A DNA stretch of 6,279 nt from Paramuribaculum sp. (GTDB lineage Bacteria > Bacteroidota > Bacteroidia > Bacteroidales > Muribaculaceae). The stretch covers positions 1-6,279 of the forward strand of contig JAIDXU010000337.1 of assembly GCA_029058455.1 (NCBI GenBank), in the 5' to 3' direction. The translations under genes were made by a program, and so were the position numbers. Under the pieces are notes generated by a model. That model saw nothing but the letters and a program-made list of their open reading frames with translations. It ran no database searches and was not told where the DNA came from. This document shows positions 1-6,279 of the stretch, one piece after another (within the stretch, counting starts at the first letter, position 1; every line of letters starts with the position of its first letter).

Positions 1-876
1 GACAAGCCCTATATAGCGAGAATTCTCATCGAAGGCTCACGCCGGGGTCTTTTGGTTGTGGAGCCGGGAGAAATCTCGGTCGACACCCTTTCGCGCTTCG
101 CCACAGGCTCTCCCCTCAATCTCGCGCTGACCTCGCATATTGCCGCGCGCGACAGTCTCGCGCATATCTGCGACACCCTTGCCGCCCGACGCTACCATTA
201 TGCCGACTCAGTGTTCAGACCTCTCATGGCCAAAGCTCGTGCAAACCTCTCTGCCAGCATTGACTCGGCAATCACAGCTCACATCTCCGATCCCCTCGGT
301 GAGTATTTCCTGCTTCAGGAGGCCTATGAGATGACCTCGTCTCAGCTCGATTCAATGCTTGCGGCCTATCCCTCGATTAATCGCGGCATACGTCTCACCC
401 GTCTCATCGAAGCTCAGAAACTCAAGCAACGCACCTCTCCCGGCAACAAGTTTGTGGATTTTGAAATTGCGGGCGACACCGCCGTTGTGAAACTCAGCGA
501 CTATGTAGGGCGCGGAAAATACACCTTAGTCGACTTCTGGGCAAGTTGGTGCGGCCCCTGTCGCCGTGAAGCCGCTACCCTAAAGCAGATTTATTCACAA
601 TGGGCCGATAAAGGCCTTGAGATAGTCGGCATAGCCGTGTGGGATGAGCCTCAGGCTACCCTCGCCGCAATCGACCAACTCGGTTTGCCGTGGCCCAACA
701 TCCTCAACACTCAGCGCGTGGCTACCGACGCCTACGGCATCTCCTCAATTCCCTCGATAATTCTTTTCGACCCCGAGGGCATAATCGTAGCGCGCGACAT
801 CTATGGCGCTGACCTCGAAAGAGCCGTCGCCAAAGCCATGTCCACCTACACCCCCGACCAAGAAGCTGATGACTAA
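1..876 (+). CDS. TlpA/ResA-like thiol:disulfide oxidoreductase, 5'-truncated by the window edge
   Basis: The frame is open from base 1, so the gene starts before the window; a TTG at 52 is only an apparent start. The visible part is 291 residues. Residues 1-28 (…ILIEGSRRGLLVVEPGEISV) resemble the end of the DUF4369 beta domain that precedes thioredoxin domains in many Bacteroidota envelope proteins. Residues about 45-140 look helical and act as a linker. From about residue 145 there is a TlpA/ResA-type thioredoxin fold: the active site WCGPC has its cysteines at residues 184 and 187 (bases 550-552 and 559-561), and the conserved cis-proline is in SSIPS at residue 251. By family, such proteins act in the periplasm, reducing or exchanging disulfides of exported proteins or of apocytochromes; the exact substrate cannot be told. 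A signal peptide or lipobox would lie upstream and is not visible. The gene ends with TAA and is followed by a hairpin, so it is probably the last of its transcript. Confidence 0.9.
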   Translation, partial: DKPYIARILIEGSRRGLLVVEPGEISVDTLSRFATGSPLNLALTSHIAARDSLAHICDTLAARRYHYADSVFRPLMAKARANLSASIDSAITAHISDPLGEYFLLQEAYEMTSSQLDSMLAAYPSINRGIRLTRLIEAQKLKQRTSPGNKFVDFEIAGDTAVVKLSDYVGRGKYTLVDFWASWCGPCRREAATLKQIYSQWADKGLEIVGIAVWDEPQATLAAIDQLGLPWPNILNTQRVATDAYGISSIPSIILFDPEGIIVARDIYGADLERAVAKAMSTYTPDQEADD

Positions 877-898
877 TCAGTCTCATCAGACCTATCCG

Positions 899-908
899 AC
901 CTATAGGT
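899..908. repeat. 10-bp perfect palindrome with a flanking half-repeat
   Basis: ACCTATAGGT is its own reverse complement. The heptamer GACCTAT occurs at 889-895 and again at 898-904, the second copy forming most of the palindrome's left half. It could be a small operator-like site ahead of the 1024 gene, but it is short and may be chance. Confidence 0.3.
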
Positions 909-920
909 TCCGCGAGCCAA

Positions 921-940
921 TAAGATTAATTAAGATTTAT
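921..940. repeat. Tandem pair of AT-rich 10-mers
   Basis: TAAGATTAAT (921-930) is followed directly by TAAGATTTAT (931-940), matching at 9 of 10 positions. The pair abuts and slightly overlaps the left arm of the hairpin at 939. It may be an upstream AT-rich promoter element or a slippage product. No function can be shown. Confidence 0.35.
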
Positions 941-984
941 ATTGCCGGAGAAACGAGGTTTTTCCGGCAATATTTTGTATCTTT
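939..984 (+). terminator. Strong hairpin with T-rich tail, probable intrinsic terminator
   Basis: The left arm at 939-954 pairs with the right arm at 958-973. Eleven contiguous Watson-Crick pairs (ATATTGCCGGA with TCCGGCAATAT) are followed inward by one G-U, three A-U and one C-G pair, closing a GAG triloop. The following stretch 973-984 has nine T in twelve bases, interrupted by G, A and C. This suits a Rho-independent terminator for the thioredoxin-family gene that ends 62 bases upstream. The interrupted T tract may make it leaky. The same bases carry the -7 promoter element of the next gene. Confidence 0.7.
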
Positions 985-985
985 G
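978..985 (+). promoter_or_regulatory. Bacteroidota-type -7 promoter element (TATCTTTG)
   Basis: TATCTTTG matches the Bacteroides sigma-ABfr -7 consensus TAnnTTTG exactly. Transcription would start at about 990-995, giving a leader of roughly 30 nt before the ATG at 1024. No TTTG or TTG -33 box lies at the usual 19-21 bp spacing; that interval falls within the hairpin loop and right arm (around 954-962). The leader is AT-rich and lacks a purine-rich Shine-Dalgarno sequence, which is common in this phylum. Confidence 0.6.
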
Positions 986-1023
986 TGAGTTATAATTTAT
1001 GCAACTTTTTTAAATTCCGACTC

Positions 1024-2325
1024 ATGATCCGACTCCTTATATTGACATTGATGTCTTTATGCCTTTTCTCCGTCAAAGCGGCTGTAGAACTGACGGGAGG
1101 TGCATATCCGCCCGTTGAAATCGAAGCCGCCTCATCGACCGGCCTCAACAATGTGTGGGTGGTCTATTCGGTAAAAGGCATGAAAGCCACCTATAAAGCC
1201 AATTCGCCGACTGCCAGGGTTGTATGGATGAAATACAGCTCGATGGGTGGTGGTTATGCCGAGGAGATAACCAAAGGCATAGAGCGCAACGGGAGCGATG
1301 TAACCCTTACCTCTCTGGAAAGCAATATGGGCTACATAGTCGAGGAGGATAACCGCCGATATTGTTTCTGGGTTGCCGACTATTCCCTCTCACCCTTCAG
1401 AGCCGAGAGCATAGAGGTTGCGGCAATGGGTTGTGAAACAGCCGAACTTGCCGTAAAAGGCACAGGGGCAAGAATGGACTATTATTCGGTGACAGGGCGA
1501 AGCGTGGAGATTGACCGCGCAATCACGGTGGCCTACCGCACTTTGGAATACAGCAGCGACAACTCGCGCTGGGAGCAGGTTGAGACCGTAGAGCAGTTCT
1601 CCTATCTTCACGACCGGCTCACGGTGATTTCCCCTTTGTGTGACACCCGTTTCACCCTCTCGGGCGACCGTTTTCTCACCGCATGGGGCCTTAGTGAAAG
1701 CGTCGAATCGGCCTCGGCCAACGCCACAGCTGTAGCGGCTCAGGAGTCAGCGACCCAAAACCGACGCGAATCTGACAACGAGCAATCGACCGGCAACGAC
1801 GATCTCGGCGGATCGGCACCTGCCGAAATAGAATTTGCCGCCGAAGTAACCGACGCGGCGATATTCACCGAATGGCAGATAGCCTCCGACCCCGAATTTA
1901 ACCTCATCACCATAAGGGTCAACGATCCCGTTATGACCTACACTTTCCACGACAGCGGCACTACATACGTGAGATTTGAGTGTGCCAACGCCGACGGAAG
2001 CTGCTCATATACCGGCCAGACCTATAGGGTGAATATCGGCGACAGCGATATTAAATGTCCCAACGCATTTTCGCCCGGAGCCTCCGAAGGGGTTAACGAC
2101 GAATGGCGCGTCAGCTATAAGTCGATAATCAGCTTCGACTGCCATATCTTCAATCGTCAGGGCAAGCAGATGGCCCACCTCACCGATCCCTCACAAGGAT
2201 GGAACGGCAAATCGGGTGGCAAACTCGTGCCGCCGGGAGTCTACTATTACGTCATCACCGCCAAAGGTGCCGACGGCCGCGACTACAAACTCAGCGGTGA
2301 CATCAACATCGTGGGCTTTAAGTAA
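1024..2325 (+). CDS. Exported protein with Ig/PKD-like segment and type IX secretion (CHU_C, type B) C-terminal domain
   Basis: This is 433 residues from the ATG at 1024. An in-frame GTG at 985 would add 13 residues but lies on the last base of the -7 element, so it is rejected. Residues 1-19 form a signal peptide (MIRLLILTLMSLCLFSVKA), so export to the periplasm is expected. Residues about 20-220 are beta-rich and not recognised. Residues about 223-266 are a low-complexity Ser/Ala/Glu/Asn linker. Residues about 267-340 look like an Ig/PKD-like beta sandwich (…YTFHDSGTTYVRFECANADG). Residues about 344-433 match the gliding-motility-associated C-terminal family: CPNAFSPGASEGVNDEW, then IFNRQGKQM, GWNGK, and PPGVYYYVITA. 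By family, this domain targets proteins through the type IX secretion system to the cell surface. The upper half gives no enzymatic motif, so a structural, adhesive or envelope-associated role is inference. It is the first gene of a likely operon. Confidence 0.85.
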   Translation: MIRLLILTLMSLCLFSVKAAVELTGGAYPPVEIEAASSTGLNNVWVVYSVKGMKATYKANSPTARVVWMKYSSMGGGYAEEITKGIERNGSDVTLTSLESNMGYIVEEDNRRYCFWVADYSLSPFRAESIEVAAMGCETAELAVKGTGARMDYYSVTGRSVEIDRAITVAYRTLEYSSDNSRWEQVETVEQFSYLHDRLTVISPLCDTRFTLSGDRFLTAWGLSESVESASANATAVAAQESATQNRRESDNEQSTGNDDLGGSAPAEIEFAAEVTDAAIFTEWQIASDPEFNLITIRVNDPVMTYTFHDSGTTYVRFECANADGSCSYTGQTYRVNIGDSDIKCPNAFSPGASEGVNDEWRVSYKSIISFDCHIFNRQGKQMAHLTDPSQGWNGKSGGKLVPPGVYYYVITAKGADGRDYKLSGDINIVGFK

Positions 2326-2379
2326 TCACCGCCCCGCGATCAATAAACTTCTCTTAATCTCTCTGTTATTCAAGACTAT

Positions 2380-3387
2380 ATGACACTCTTTAATCTTAAT
2401 CGCCCGGTCGGAACAATAATACTGACCGGCATACTCGGAAGCGCCATAGCCTCATGGAGCTGCACCCGCGCCGAAGCTTCCGACACCTCATCCGACGGCG
2501 ACGACACCTCACGAAGCCGTGTTCTCACCCAGGTTGTCACTCCGGCCGTGCCATACGAAGTGGAATTTTGCGGCAAAAAAATAGATCTCGACCGTATGGA
2601 TATGTTCGAGCGCTTTGACCGCGAACTCACCGCCATGACTTTCACCCACGGCACCACCCTTGCCACTATCAAGCGCGCCAACCGCTACTTCCCGATAATG
2701 GCTCCCATATTGAAGGAGGAGAAAGTGCCGCTCGACCTTCTCTATCTCGCCTGTATAGAAAGCTCTCTCAACAACCGCGCTCTGTCGGGAGCCAAGGCCG
2801 CCGGTCTGTGGCAGTTTATGCCTGCCACCGCCAAAGAATATGGCCTTGAGGTAAGCGATCAGGTTGACGAGCGCTACAACACCGAGCTGGCCACACGCGC
2901 CGCATGTCGTTTCCTGAAAAAAGCCTACTCCTCTTTAGGTAATTGGGAGAGCGTGGCGGCGGCCTACAACGGAGGCATGAACCGCATAACCCGCGAACTG
3001 GCCGCACAAGGCAGCGACACCGCCTTCGACCTTTATCTCACCGATGAGACCTCGCGCTATCCGTTCAGAATGATGGCCATGAAGGAAATCATGGAACACC
3101 CCGCCGACTACGGTTTCCGTCTCACTTCCAACGACCTCTACCGCCCCATCGAGGTGGAATATGTAGAGGTGAGCGACTCGGTAGCCGACTGGCCCGCATG
3201 GGCTGCTGACCACGGCATGACATTCCACATATTGCGCGATCTCAACCCGTGGATCAGAGCCAAGAAACTCGACAATCCCAAAAACAAAGTATATAAAGTA
3301 GCCGTAGCCTCGGGCGACGCACTCAGTCGCCGTAAGGCTCCCAATCCGGTATTCAACCCCAACTGGGTTATAGATCAACAATTATGA
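2380..3387 (+). CDS. mltD: MltD-like lytic murein transglycosylase (GH23)
   Basis: This 335-residue protein belongs to the family that cleaves the MurNAc-GlcNAc bond of peptidoglycan, giving 1,6-anhydro-MurNAc ends. A hydrophobic N-terminal segment (residues about 9-27) shows export. Cys28 follows S-W-S, a poor lipobox, so either a lipoprotein or a classical secreted or anchored form is possible. Residues 30-50 are a polar Ser/Asp-rich linker. The SLT domain spans about 105-245: catalytic Glu127 in ACIESSLN, SGAKAAGLWQFMPAT at 136-150, and AYNGG at 195-199, in the order typical of family 1D (MltD). Residues about 253-313 resemble a degenerate LysM or LysM-like module (…ILRDLNPW…VYKVAVASGD), compared with two clear LysM repeats in the longer E. 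coli MltD (about 450 residues). The start lies 54 nt after the preceding stop without a recognisable promoter, and the stop overlaps uvrA by ATGA, so it is placed mid-operon. Confidence 0.9.
   Translation: MTLFNLNRPVGTIILTGILGSAIASWSCTRAEASDTSSDGDDTSRSRVLTQVVTPAVPYEVEFCGKKIDLDRMDMFERFDRELTAMTFTHGTTLATIKRANRYFPIMAPILKEEKVPLDLLYLACIESSLNNRALSGAKAAGLWQFMPATAKEYGLEVSDQVDERYNTELATRAACRFLKKAYSSLGNWESVAAAYNGGMNRITRELAAQGSDTAFDLYLTDETSRYPFRMMAMKEIMEHPADYGFRLTSNDLYRPIEVEYVEVSDSVADWPAWAADHGMTFHILRDLNPWIRAKKLDNPKNKVYKVAVASGDALSRRKAPNPVFNPNWVIDQQL
3384..3387 (+). other. ATGA stop/start overlap coupling the transglycosylase gene to uvrA
   Basis: The ATG of uvrA (3384-3386) and the TGA of the preceding gene (3385-3387) share ATGA. 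No Shine-Dalgarno sequence is evident just upstream (GATCAACAATT). This supports translational coupling by terminating ribosomes and fixes the uvrA start. Confidence 0.8.
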
Positions 3388-6260
3388 AAAACACCGATCC
3401 AATAGTAGATACCCTTGCCGATACCGACTCTCAGGTCAAACCCGAAGAATCGCTGCAGGTGTGGGGTGCGAGAGTCAACAACCTAAAAAACATCGACGTT
3501 GACATTCCCCACAACTCTCTCACAGTGATTACCGGGCTAAGCGGCTCAGGCAAGTCGTCGCTTGCCTTCGACACTATCTATGCCGAAGGTCAGCGCCGCT
3601 ATATAGAAACATTTTCCTCCTACGCCCGCAATATGCTCGGTGCGTTGGAGCGTCCCGACGTAGACAAAGTCACCGGACTCAATCCCGTTATAGCCATCGA
3701 GCAGAAAACGGTTAACCGCAATCCCCGCTCCACCATAGGCACAACCACCGAGGTATATGATTTTCTGCGACTTCTCTATGCCCGCATAGGCGAAGCGCGC
3801 AGCTTCATCACCGGGCAGCCGATGGTGAAATACAGCGAGGAGAAAATAGTCGACCTTATCCTCGACCGCTATGACGGCAAAAAAATCCTGATTCTCGCCC
3901 CGTTGGTTAAAAACCGCAAAGGTCACTACAAGGAGTTGTTTGAAACCCTCCGCAAAAAAGGCTATCTCAGAGTGAGGGTCGACGGTGAACTGATGGAGAT
4001 AACCTACGGCATGAAGCTCGACCGATATAAGAACCACTCGGTTGAGCTGGTGGTTGACCGGCTGAAAGTGTCGGCCAAGGATGATACACGCCTGCGCGAA
4101 ACAGTGAGTGAAGCGTTGCGCCAGGGCGACAAACAGATGATGGTCTATGACACCGAGACCGAACAGACCGCCCATTTCTCTCAAATGCTCATGGACCCCG
4201 AAAGCGGCCTGTCATATAGTGAACCCGCACCCCACAACTTCTCCTTCAACTCCCCCCGCGGCGCCTGCGAGGTTTGTAAAGGTCTCGGGTATGTCGACAC
4301 CGTAGATATCGAAAAAATAATTCCAAACCCCTCGAAATCAATCCACGACGGAGCCATAGAGCCACTCGGCAAATATCAGAACCGGATGATATTCTGGCAG
4401 ATCGGCGCCATCTGCCGCAAATATGGCAGCACACTCAAAACTCCGGTCAGCCAACTGCCCCCCGAAGCGCTCAACGATATTCTCTATGGCTCGACCGAGC
4501 CGCTCGTTGTGAGCAACGACGGCGGCACAATAGCCAACTACACGCTGAGTTATGACGGCCTAGTGAAATATCTCGAAATGCAGCAGGCCGACGACGCCGA
4601 TGCCTCGGCCCGCAAATGGAGCGAGAAGTTTTTTTCGCGCACAACCTGCAAGGAGTGTAATGGCGACCGCCTTAACCGCGAAGCGCTTCACTTCTTTATC
4701 GACAACCGCAACATTGCCGAACTGTGCCGCCTCGACATCGCCGAACTCCACAGCTATATGCTGACTCTCGAGGATAAACTGTCGCCCACCCAGCGCATCA
4801 TAGCCCGCGAGATAATCAAGGAGATTGTGTCGCGACTGGGATTTCTCGTTGATGTGGGTCTCGACTATCTGTCGCTTAACCGCAACTCATCGACCCTTTC
4901 GGGTGGCGAGAGCCAGCGCATAAGACTCGCGACACAGATAGGATCGGAACTAGTCAATGTGCTCTATATTCTCGACGAGCCGTCGATCGGACTGCATCAG
5001 CGCGACAACCGACGCCTTATCAACTCTCTCAAACAACTGCGCGATGCCTCAAACACAATCATTGTAGTGGAGCATGACAAAGAGATGATGACCGAAGCCG
5101 ACTATGTGGTTGACATAGGCCCAAAAGCGGGGCGCAAAGGTGGCGAGGTTGTGTTTCAAGGCACTCCCGAAGATATGCTCAAAGGCGACACCCTTACCGC
5201 CAACTATCTCAACGGCAAACTCGAGATACCCACGCCGGCGGTGCGACGTGCAGGCAACGGCAAGACTCTCAAGCTGCTCGGAGCCACAGGCCACAACCTC
5301 AAGGATGTAGACCTCACCATACCTCTCGGCACCCTTACCTGCATTGCGGGTGTGAGCGGCAGCGGCAAATCGTCGCTAATCAACGGCACTCTCCAACCCA
5401 TCCTCGCCCATAAGTTCTATCGCGCCAACACCGACCCCCTCCCCTACCGAGCCATCGAGGGCATTGAAAACATCGACAAGGTTGTGACCGTCGACCAATC
5501 GCCACTCGGTCGCTCTCCCCGCTCCAATCCCGCTACCTATACCGGCGTGTTTGCCGATATACGCGCTCTATTCGTTGGCCTCCCCGAAGCCAAGATCAGA
5601 GGTTATAAACCGGGGCGTTTCTCCTTTAATGTAAAGGGAGGGCGTTGTGAAGCATGTGGCGGCAACGGCTACCGCACCATCGAGATGAACTTCTTGCCCG
5701 ACGTTCTGGTGCCGTGCGAGGCCTGTGGCGGCAAACGCTATAATCGTGAGACTCTTGAAGTGAGATTTAAAGGCAAATCAATTGCCGACATTCTCGACAT
5801 GACCATCAACCGCGCCGTGGAATTTTTTGAAAATGTGCCCAACATTCTCAAAAAAATAAAGGTGCTTCAGGATATCGGCTTAGGATACATCAAACTCGGC
5901 CAACCCTCATCCACACTTTCAGGAGGAGAGAATCAGCGTGTAAAACTCGCTACCGAGCTTGCCAAGCGTGACACCGGCAAGACCCTCTTTCTACTTGACG
6001 AGCCTACCACCGGCCTTCACTTCGATGACATAAGAGTGTTGCTCAAGGTGTTTGACTCGTTGGTGGCCAAGGGTAATACCGTCGTGGTGATCGAACATAA
6101 TCTTGATGTGTTGAGATGTGCCGACCACATCATCGACCTCGGGCCCGGCGGCGGTCGCAACGGTGGCAGAATTCTTGCCACCGGCACTCCCGAAGAGGTT
6201 GCCCGCACATCCTCCCCCACCGCTCCGTTCCTCCGCGAGGAACTTCATATCAAGGAGTGA
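3384..6260 (+). CDS. uvrA: UvrA, excinuclease ABC subunit A
   Basis: At 958 residues this is full length (E. coli UvrA is 940). It is the cytoplasmic dimeric ATPase that finds bulky DNA lesions and loads UvrB in nucleotide excision repair. Domains in order: Walker [10 protein letters not shown] at 51-59 (K57); UvrB-binding and insertion region about 90-250 ([20 protein letters not shown]-type segment near 171); zinc-module cysteines C295/C298 and C422/C425; ABC signature LSGGESQR 505-512; Walker B LYILDEP 527-533 with His564. In the second half: Walker [10 protein letters not shown] 656-664 (K662); zinc finger C755/C758 and C778/C781 with 19 residues between pairs; signature LSGGENQR 845-852; Walker B LFLLDEP 868-874 with His905. 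All ATPase motifs are intact. The N-terminus is about 20 residues longer than E. coli UvrA and acidic. The extra CPxH and CPxCG pairs of E. coli-type UvrA are absent ([13 protein letters not shown] near 136-147; LMDPESG at 269-275), which by recall is usual in Bacteroidota UvrA. No LexA-like box or separate promoter is seen. Confidence 0.97.
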   Translation: MKNTDPIVDTLADTDSQVKPEESLQVWGARVNNLKNIDVDIPHNSLTVITGLSGSGKSSLAFDTIYAEGQRRYIETFSSYARNMLGALERPDVDKVTGLNPVIAIEQKTVNRNPRSTIGTTTEVYDFLRLLYARIGEARSFITGQPMVKYSEEKIVDLILDRYDGKKILILAPLVKNRKGHYKELFETLRKKGYLRVRVDGELMEITYGMKLDRYKNHSVELVVDRLKVSAKDDTRLRETVSEALRQGDKQMMVYDTETEQTAHFSQMLMDPESGLSYSEPAPHNFSFNSPRGACEVCKGLGYVDTVDIEKIIPNPSKSIHDGAIEPLGKYQNRMIFWQIGAICRKYGSTLKTPVSQLPPEALNDILYGSTEPLVVSNDGGTIANYTLSYDGLVKYLEMQQADDADASARKWSEKFFSRTTCKECNGDRLNREALHFFIDNRNIAELCRLDIAELHSYMLTLEDKLSPTQRIIAREIIKEIVSRLGFLVDVGLDYLSLNRNSSTLSGGESQRIRLATQIGSELVNVLYILDEPSIGLHQRDNRRLINSLKQLRDASNTIIVVEHDKEMMTEADYVVDIGPKAGRKGGEVVFQGTPEDMLKGDTLTANYLNGKLEIPTPAVRRAGNGKTLKLLGATGHNLKDVDLTIPLGTLTCIAGVSGSGKSSLINGTLQPILAHKFYRANTDPLPYRAIEGIENIDKVVTVDQSPLGRSPRSNPATYTGVFADIRALFVGLPEAKIRGYKPGRFSFNVKGGRCEACGGNGYRTIEMNFLPDVLVPCEACGGKRYNRETLEVRFKGKSIADILDMTINRAVEFFENVPNILKKIKVLQDIGLGYIKLGQPSSTLSGGENQRVKLATELAKRDTGKTLFLLDEPTTGLHFDDIRVLLKVFDSLVAKGNTVVVIEHNLDVLRCADHIIDLGPGGGRNGGRILATGTPEEVARTSSPTAPFLREELHIKE

Positions 6261-6279
6261 TTTCATCAAAATCAAGTAG

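Noticed and set aside
52..54. TTG as the true start of the first gene
   Set aside because: The frame is open back to base 1, and the residues encoded before it fit the upstream beta domain. A TTG start here would cut that domain.
803..988. 61-residue plus-strand open frame spanning the end of the thioredoxin-family gene and the gap
   Set aside because: It starts inside the real gene in another frame, runs through the hairpin and promoter, and has no recognisable domain.
2326..2379. Possible terminator or promoter between the secreted-protein and transglycosylase genes
   Set aside because: Only a weak AATAA/TTATT pairing is present, with no stable stem, no T tract and no TAnnTTTG element. 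The simplest reading is an intra-operon spacer.
2935..3381. 148-residue minus-strand open frame opposite the transglycosylase gene
   Set aside because: It is antisense to a gene with intact catalytic motifs. Its composition mirrors the codon bias of the plus-strand gene and no family is recognisable.
3340..3384. LexA/SOS box ahead of uvrA
   Set aside because: No palindromic SOS-type operator is visible, and the region is the coding end of the transglycosylase gene.
3546..4184. 212-residue minus-strand open frame opposite uvrA
   Set aside because: Long antisense frames are common opposite GC-biased coding sequence. There is no domain, start signal or promoter, and the uvrA frame is certain.
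6261..6279. Terminator or start of another gene after uvrA
   Set aside because: Only 19 bases remain, with no hairpin or start codon that can be judged.

Overview
The window looks like a stretch of Bacteroidota chromosome, most likely order Bacteroidales and perhaps a gut Muribaculaceae-type organism. The evidence is a TlpA-like thioredoxin with a DUF4369-like start, a secreted protein ending in a CHU_C / type B type IX secretion C-terminal domain, a TAnnTTTG-type -7 promoter element, and the absence of clear Shine-Dalgarno sequences. The family assignment is an inference from general resemblance. All genes lie on the plus strand, coding density is high, and GC is around half or slightly more by eye.

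Layout: (1) Positions 1-876 hold the 3' part of an extracytoplasmic thiol:disulfide oxidoreductase gene whose start lies before the window. (2) Positions 877-1023 are a short AT-rich gap. It holds a 10-bp palindrome, a near-perfect 10-bp tandem repeat, a strong 16-bp hairpin, and a Bacteroidota-type -7 element overlapping the hairpin's T-rich tail. I read this as the end of one transcription unit and the start of the next. (3) Positions 1024-2325 encode an exported protein with an Ig/PKD-like segment and a C-terminal sorting domain. (4) Positions 2380-3387 encode an MltD-like lytic murein transglycosylase. (5) Positions 3384-6260 encode UvrA, the damage-recognition ATPase of nucleotide excision repair, overlapping the transglycosylase gene by ATGA. 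The last 19 bases hold nothing recognisable.

The three downstream genes probably form one operon: a 54-nt gap, then a 4-bp overlap, with no recognisable internal promoter in the gap. It combines two envelope proteins with a cytoplasmic DNA-repair protein. The sequence gives no sign that they share a pathway, so shared transcription may reflect housekeeping expression. I see no mobile element, CRISPR array, RNA gene or clearly new system. This is mostly an ordinary core region; the compact terminator/promoter junction and the operon composition are its most interesting points.
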